Shown here: positions 61,810 through 64,000 of the stretch, piece after piece
How positions within the stretch are numbered: the first letter of the stretch is position 1
Layout of the letters: every line of letters starts with the position of its first letter
Assembly: GCA_963833115.1 (NCBI GenBank)
Contig: CAWHWS010000002.1
Coordinates: forward strand, 2,480,001-2,544,000
Direction of reading: 5' to 3'
Length of the DNA stretch: 64,000 nucleotides
Source of the DNA: Hasllibacter sp963833115
Lineage (GTDB): Bacteria > Pseudomonadota > Alphaproteobacteria > Rhodobacterales > Rhodobacteraceae
Notes under the pieces: model-generated
The model's database searches: none
What the model was told of the DNA's origin: nothing
Seen by the model: only the letters and a program-made list of their open reading frames with translations
Made by a program: the position numbers and the translations under genes

Positions 61810-64000
61810 CAGCGGAGCAGGTCGGGGACGATCGTGACCACGCCCGGGAACAGGTAGAGCAGCAGCAGCCCCACGACCTGGATCAGGACGAAGGGGAACA
61901 CGCCGCGATAGATCATGCCCGTCGTCACCTGCGGCGGCGCCACCCCCCGCAGGTAGAACAGCGCGAACCCGAAGGGCGGCGTCAGGAACGAGGTCTGCAG
62001 GTTCACCGCGATCATGATCGTGACCCAGGACGGGTCGAGCGTGCCGCCGTAGATCACCGGGCCCACGATCGGCACGACGATGTAGATGATCTCCAGGAAG
62101 TCGAGGACGAAGCCGAGGATGAACAGCACCAGCATCACGATCAGGAAGACGATGATCTCGCTGTCGAAGCTGCGCAGGAAGTCCTGGATGTAGTGCTCGC
62201 CCCCGAAGCTGATCACCACGAGGTTGAGGAGCTGCGAGCCGATGAGGATGGTGAACACCATGCTCGTGACCTTCGCCGTCTCGCGCACGATGGGGGGCAG
62301 GACCCCGCCGCGCAGCAGCACCCAGCACGCGTAGAGGAGGCCGAAGATCGCGAAATGGTAGGCGCCCTGCGCCACGATGATCGCGAACCAGTCCTCGAGC
62401 GCGATGTCCGAGCGCGCCGTGCGCAGGTCGAAGTTGATCCCGACCAGCAGCATGATCACGATCGCGAAGGTCGCCCAGATGATCAGCCGCCCCGAGCGCT
62501 CCTCGTCGCGCAGCCGCCGGTAGGCCGCCAGCAGGATCGCGCCGCCCGCGCCGAGCGCCGCCGCCGGCGTCGGGTTGGTGATCCCGCCCAGGATCGAGCC
62601 CAGCACCGCGATGATGAGGACGAGGGGCGGGAAGACCACGCGCAGGAGGTCGTTGCGCCCCAGATACCCGACCGCCGAGCGCATCCCGTAGAGCGTCAGG
62701 GCGATGGGCAGCAGCAGGATGAGGAAGGTCATCCCCGGCGAGGTCGTCGCCCGGATGAACGCGATGTCGAACACGAAGGCCAGCGCGACCCCCGCGAGCC
62801 CGACGTAGAGCGGCCGCGGGTCCGAGGTCGGCGCCACGCCGCGCGCCACCATGAGCGCGAGGCCCAGGAGGAGGAACAGCACCGCCACCCCGGTGCCGAT
62901 CGGCGCGATCCCCGCGATCCGCGCGTCGAGCGAGGCCGCGAGCTCCTCCTCGTTGAGCGCGCGGGCGAGCTGCGCGCCGCCGTTCGATTCGATCGCCGCC
63001 TGCTGCGCGACGGCGAGGTCCCAGGCCGCCTGCCCGTGCAGCTCGATCATCGCCGCCTGGCAGGCCGCCGAGACCCCCGTGCGCAGGGACGCCTGGTCCC
63101 CCGTCTCGCTGAAGTTGTTGATGATGAGCGATTGCGAGCCGACGATCCCGAGCTGCCCGGCGATCACGACCGCCGCGATGAACCCGAGCGGCGCGGCGAC
63201 GAACCAGGTCATCGCCTCGCTGCGGGTGATCACCTCGCCCCGGCCGCCGCCCACGTGGACCGGCGGCGCGTTGGCCGGCCGCGCCAGCGCGTAGAGGAAC
63301 GCGTAGAGCCCGTAGAGCCCCGCCAGAAGGATCCCCGGCAGCAGCGCCGCCTGGAACAGCGTCCCGACCGAGACGACCGCCGGCTCGCCCAGATAGGTGA
63401 GCGCGTCGGTGCAGCCCGCGGCAGTCGCCCGCGCCTCCTGCGCGGCGGCGTAGATGTCCCCCGTCAACGTGCCCAGGAGCACGATCACGATCGAGGGCGG
63501 GATGATCTGCCCCAGCGTCCCCGACGCCGCGATCACCCCCGTCGAGAGCTCCGGCGAGTACCCGTTGCGCAGCATCGTCGGCAGCGACAGGAGGCCCATC
63601 GTCACCACCGTCGCGCCCACGATCCCCGTCGAGGCCGCCAGGAACGCGCCCACGATCACGACCGAGACCGCGAGCCCGCCCGGCAGCGGCCCGAACACCC
63701 GCGCCATCGTCGTGAGCAGGTCCTCCGCGATGCGCGAGCGCTCGAGCGTGATGCCCATGAGCACGAACATCAGGACCGCGAGCAGCGTCTCGATCGACTG
63801 CCCGGCGAGCACGCGCTCGTTGATCCGGTTGACGATGAAGCTGAGGTTGCGGTCGACGGCCTCCTCCCAGCCGCCGGGGAAGACCGGCGTCTCGATCCGT
63901 GGCAGCTCCGGATACCGGAAGATCGTGATCTCGCCCCGCGGCACGCCCGCGTTCCGGAGGTCCTGGGCGAGCTGGCTCGACAGGTCCGCCGCCTGGTGGA
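61809..64000 (-). CDS. TRAP transporter large permease subunit (DctM), partial
   Basis: At least 730 residues, open through the window end; the true start lies beyond 64000. An inner-membrane Na+-driven carrier subunit for carboxylates or related acids. It has many hydrophobic helices in two groups: DctM-type GITLERSRIAEDLLTTMARV with GIVGATVVTMGLLSLPTML and SGTLGQIIPPSIVIVLLGTL in the first, and LEIIYIVVPIVGPVIYGGTL with LTPPFGFALFYLRGVAPPQV in the second. An unusually long mid section of about 250 residues with extra helices marks the large DctM subgroup. The small permease and binding protein are expected outside the window on this strand. Confidence 0.92.
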   Translation of the reverse strand, partial: HQAADLSSQLAQDLRNAGVPRGEITIFRYPELPRIETPVFPGGWEEAVDRNLSFIVNRINERVLAGQSIETLLAVLMFVLMGITLERSRIAEDLLTTMARVFGPLPGGLAVSVVIVGAFLAASTGIVGATVVTMGLLSLPTMLRNGYSPELSTGVIAASGTLGQIIPPSIVIVLLGTLTGDIYAAAQEARATAAGCTDALTYLGEPAVVSVGTLFQAALLPGILLAGLYGLYAFLYALARPANAPPVHVGGGRGEVITRSEAMTWFVAAPLGFIAAVVIAGQLGIVGSQSLIINNFSETGDQASLRTGVSAACQAAMIELHGQAAWDLAVAQQAAIESNGGAQLARALNEEELAASLDARIAGIAPIGTGVAVLFLLLGLALMVARGVAPTSDPRPLYVGLAGVALAFVFDIAFIRATTSPGMTFLILLLPIALTLYGMRSAVGYLGRNDLLRVVFPPLVLIIAVLGSILGGITNPTPAAALGAGGAILLAAYRRLRDEERSGRLIIWATFAIVIMLLVGINFDLRTARSDIALEDWFAIIVAQGAYHFAIFGLLYACWVLLRGGVLPPIVRETAKVTSMVFTILIGSQLLNLVVISFGGEHYIQDFLRSFDSEIIVFLIVMLVLFILGFVLDFLEIIYIVVPIVGPVIYGGTLDPSWVTIMIAVNLQTSFLTPPFGFALFYLRGVAPPQVTTGMIYRGVFPFVLIQVVGLLLLYLFPGVVTIVPDLLR

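Overview
The window is a very GC-rich bacterial chromosome segment with dense, short-spaced genes on both strands. Gene content points to an alphaproteobacterium of the Rhodobacterales (Rhodobacteraceae sensu lato): aerobic cobaltochelatase genes cobS and cobT, Bpt with an RDD protein, DUF2852, DUF3422, DUF427 and DUF2256 proteins, VPLPA-CTERM-type sorting tails, an IalB-family protein, a type III PLP ornithine decarboxylase and fused pntA-pntB. This is a family-content inference; no rRNA or tRNA gene is present to confirm it.

Layout. 1-5.8 kb: HWE/HisKA_2 histidine kinase, cobS, two exported proteins of unknown function, cobT. 5.9-13 kb: Xaa-Pro aminopeptidase, a DUF427 protein, a ClC chloride transporter, and two M20 amidohydrolases flanking mazG. 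13.5-18.8 kb: a dipeptide/oligopeptide ABC transporter (frameshifted binding protein, two permeases, no ATPases) and a MATE exporter. 18.7-26.5 kb (mostly minus strand): sugar-nucleotide epimerase, DUF3422 protein, ornithine decarboxylase, YghU-type GST, pntAB. 26.6-33.7 kb: kynureninase plus GNAT, D-lyxose isomerase-like, PuuD-like amidotransferase, and a translationally coupled glcB-VOC-HbpS/GlcG run behind a DUF2256 gene. 33.8-43.7 kb: pepN, a membrane protein, a PlsC-like acyltransferase, a lipoprotein transglycosylase, gatB, a repeat-rich gap, nadD-dacB (dacB frameshifted), a CPCC protein. 43.9-49.3 kb: gamma-glutamyltransferase (frameshifted), two VPLPA-CTERM proteins with an IalB protein between them, a twin PRC-barrel protein. 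49.5-52.6 kb: ettA, then an abrupt low-GC two-gene island (unknown protein plus TIR-domain effector of the Cap12/Pycsar type) closed by a palindromic repeat pair. 52.7-64 kb: small lipoprotein, cspA, a lone receiver, an SDR, a GH13 glucosidase, bpt-RDD, DUF2852, glnE (frameshifted), a small ORFan, and a TRAP large permease that leaves the window.

The most interesting region is the low-GC island at 51137-52507. Base composition changes within a few bases of the ettA stop, the TIR protein has the conserved motifs of antiviral NADase-type TIR effectors, and its partner belongs to no family I recognise, so this is a candidate uncharacterised defence operon. Three kinds of non-coding structure also stand out: two arrays of TGYGCAT-like heptamers with an exact 11-bp period (upstream of pepP and cspA), a pair of ATGTGAA-N5-TTCACAT palindromes between DUF2852 and glnE, and a 23-bp-period repeat cluster after gatB.

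Four genes (peptide-binding protein, dacB, GGT, glnE) carry single-base frameshifts. Two of these are G7-to-G6 type changes in homopolymers, so sequencing or assembly error is a serious possibility and these loci should not be read as decayed genes without checking.
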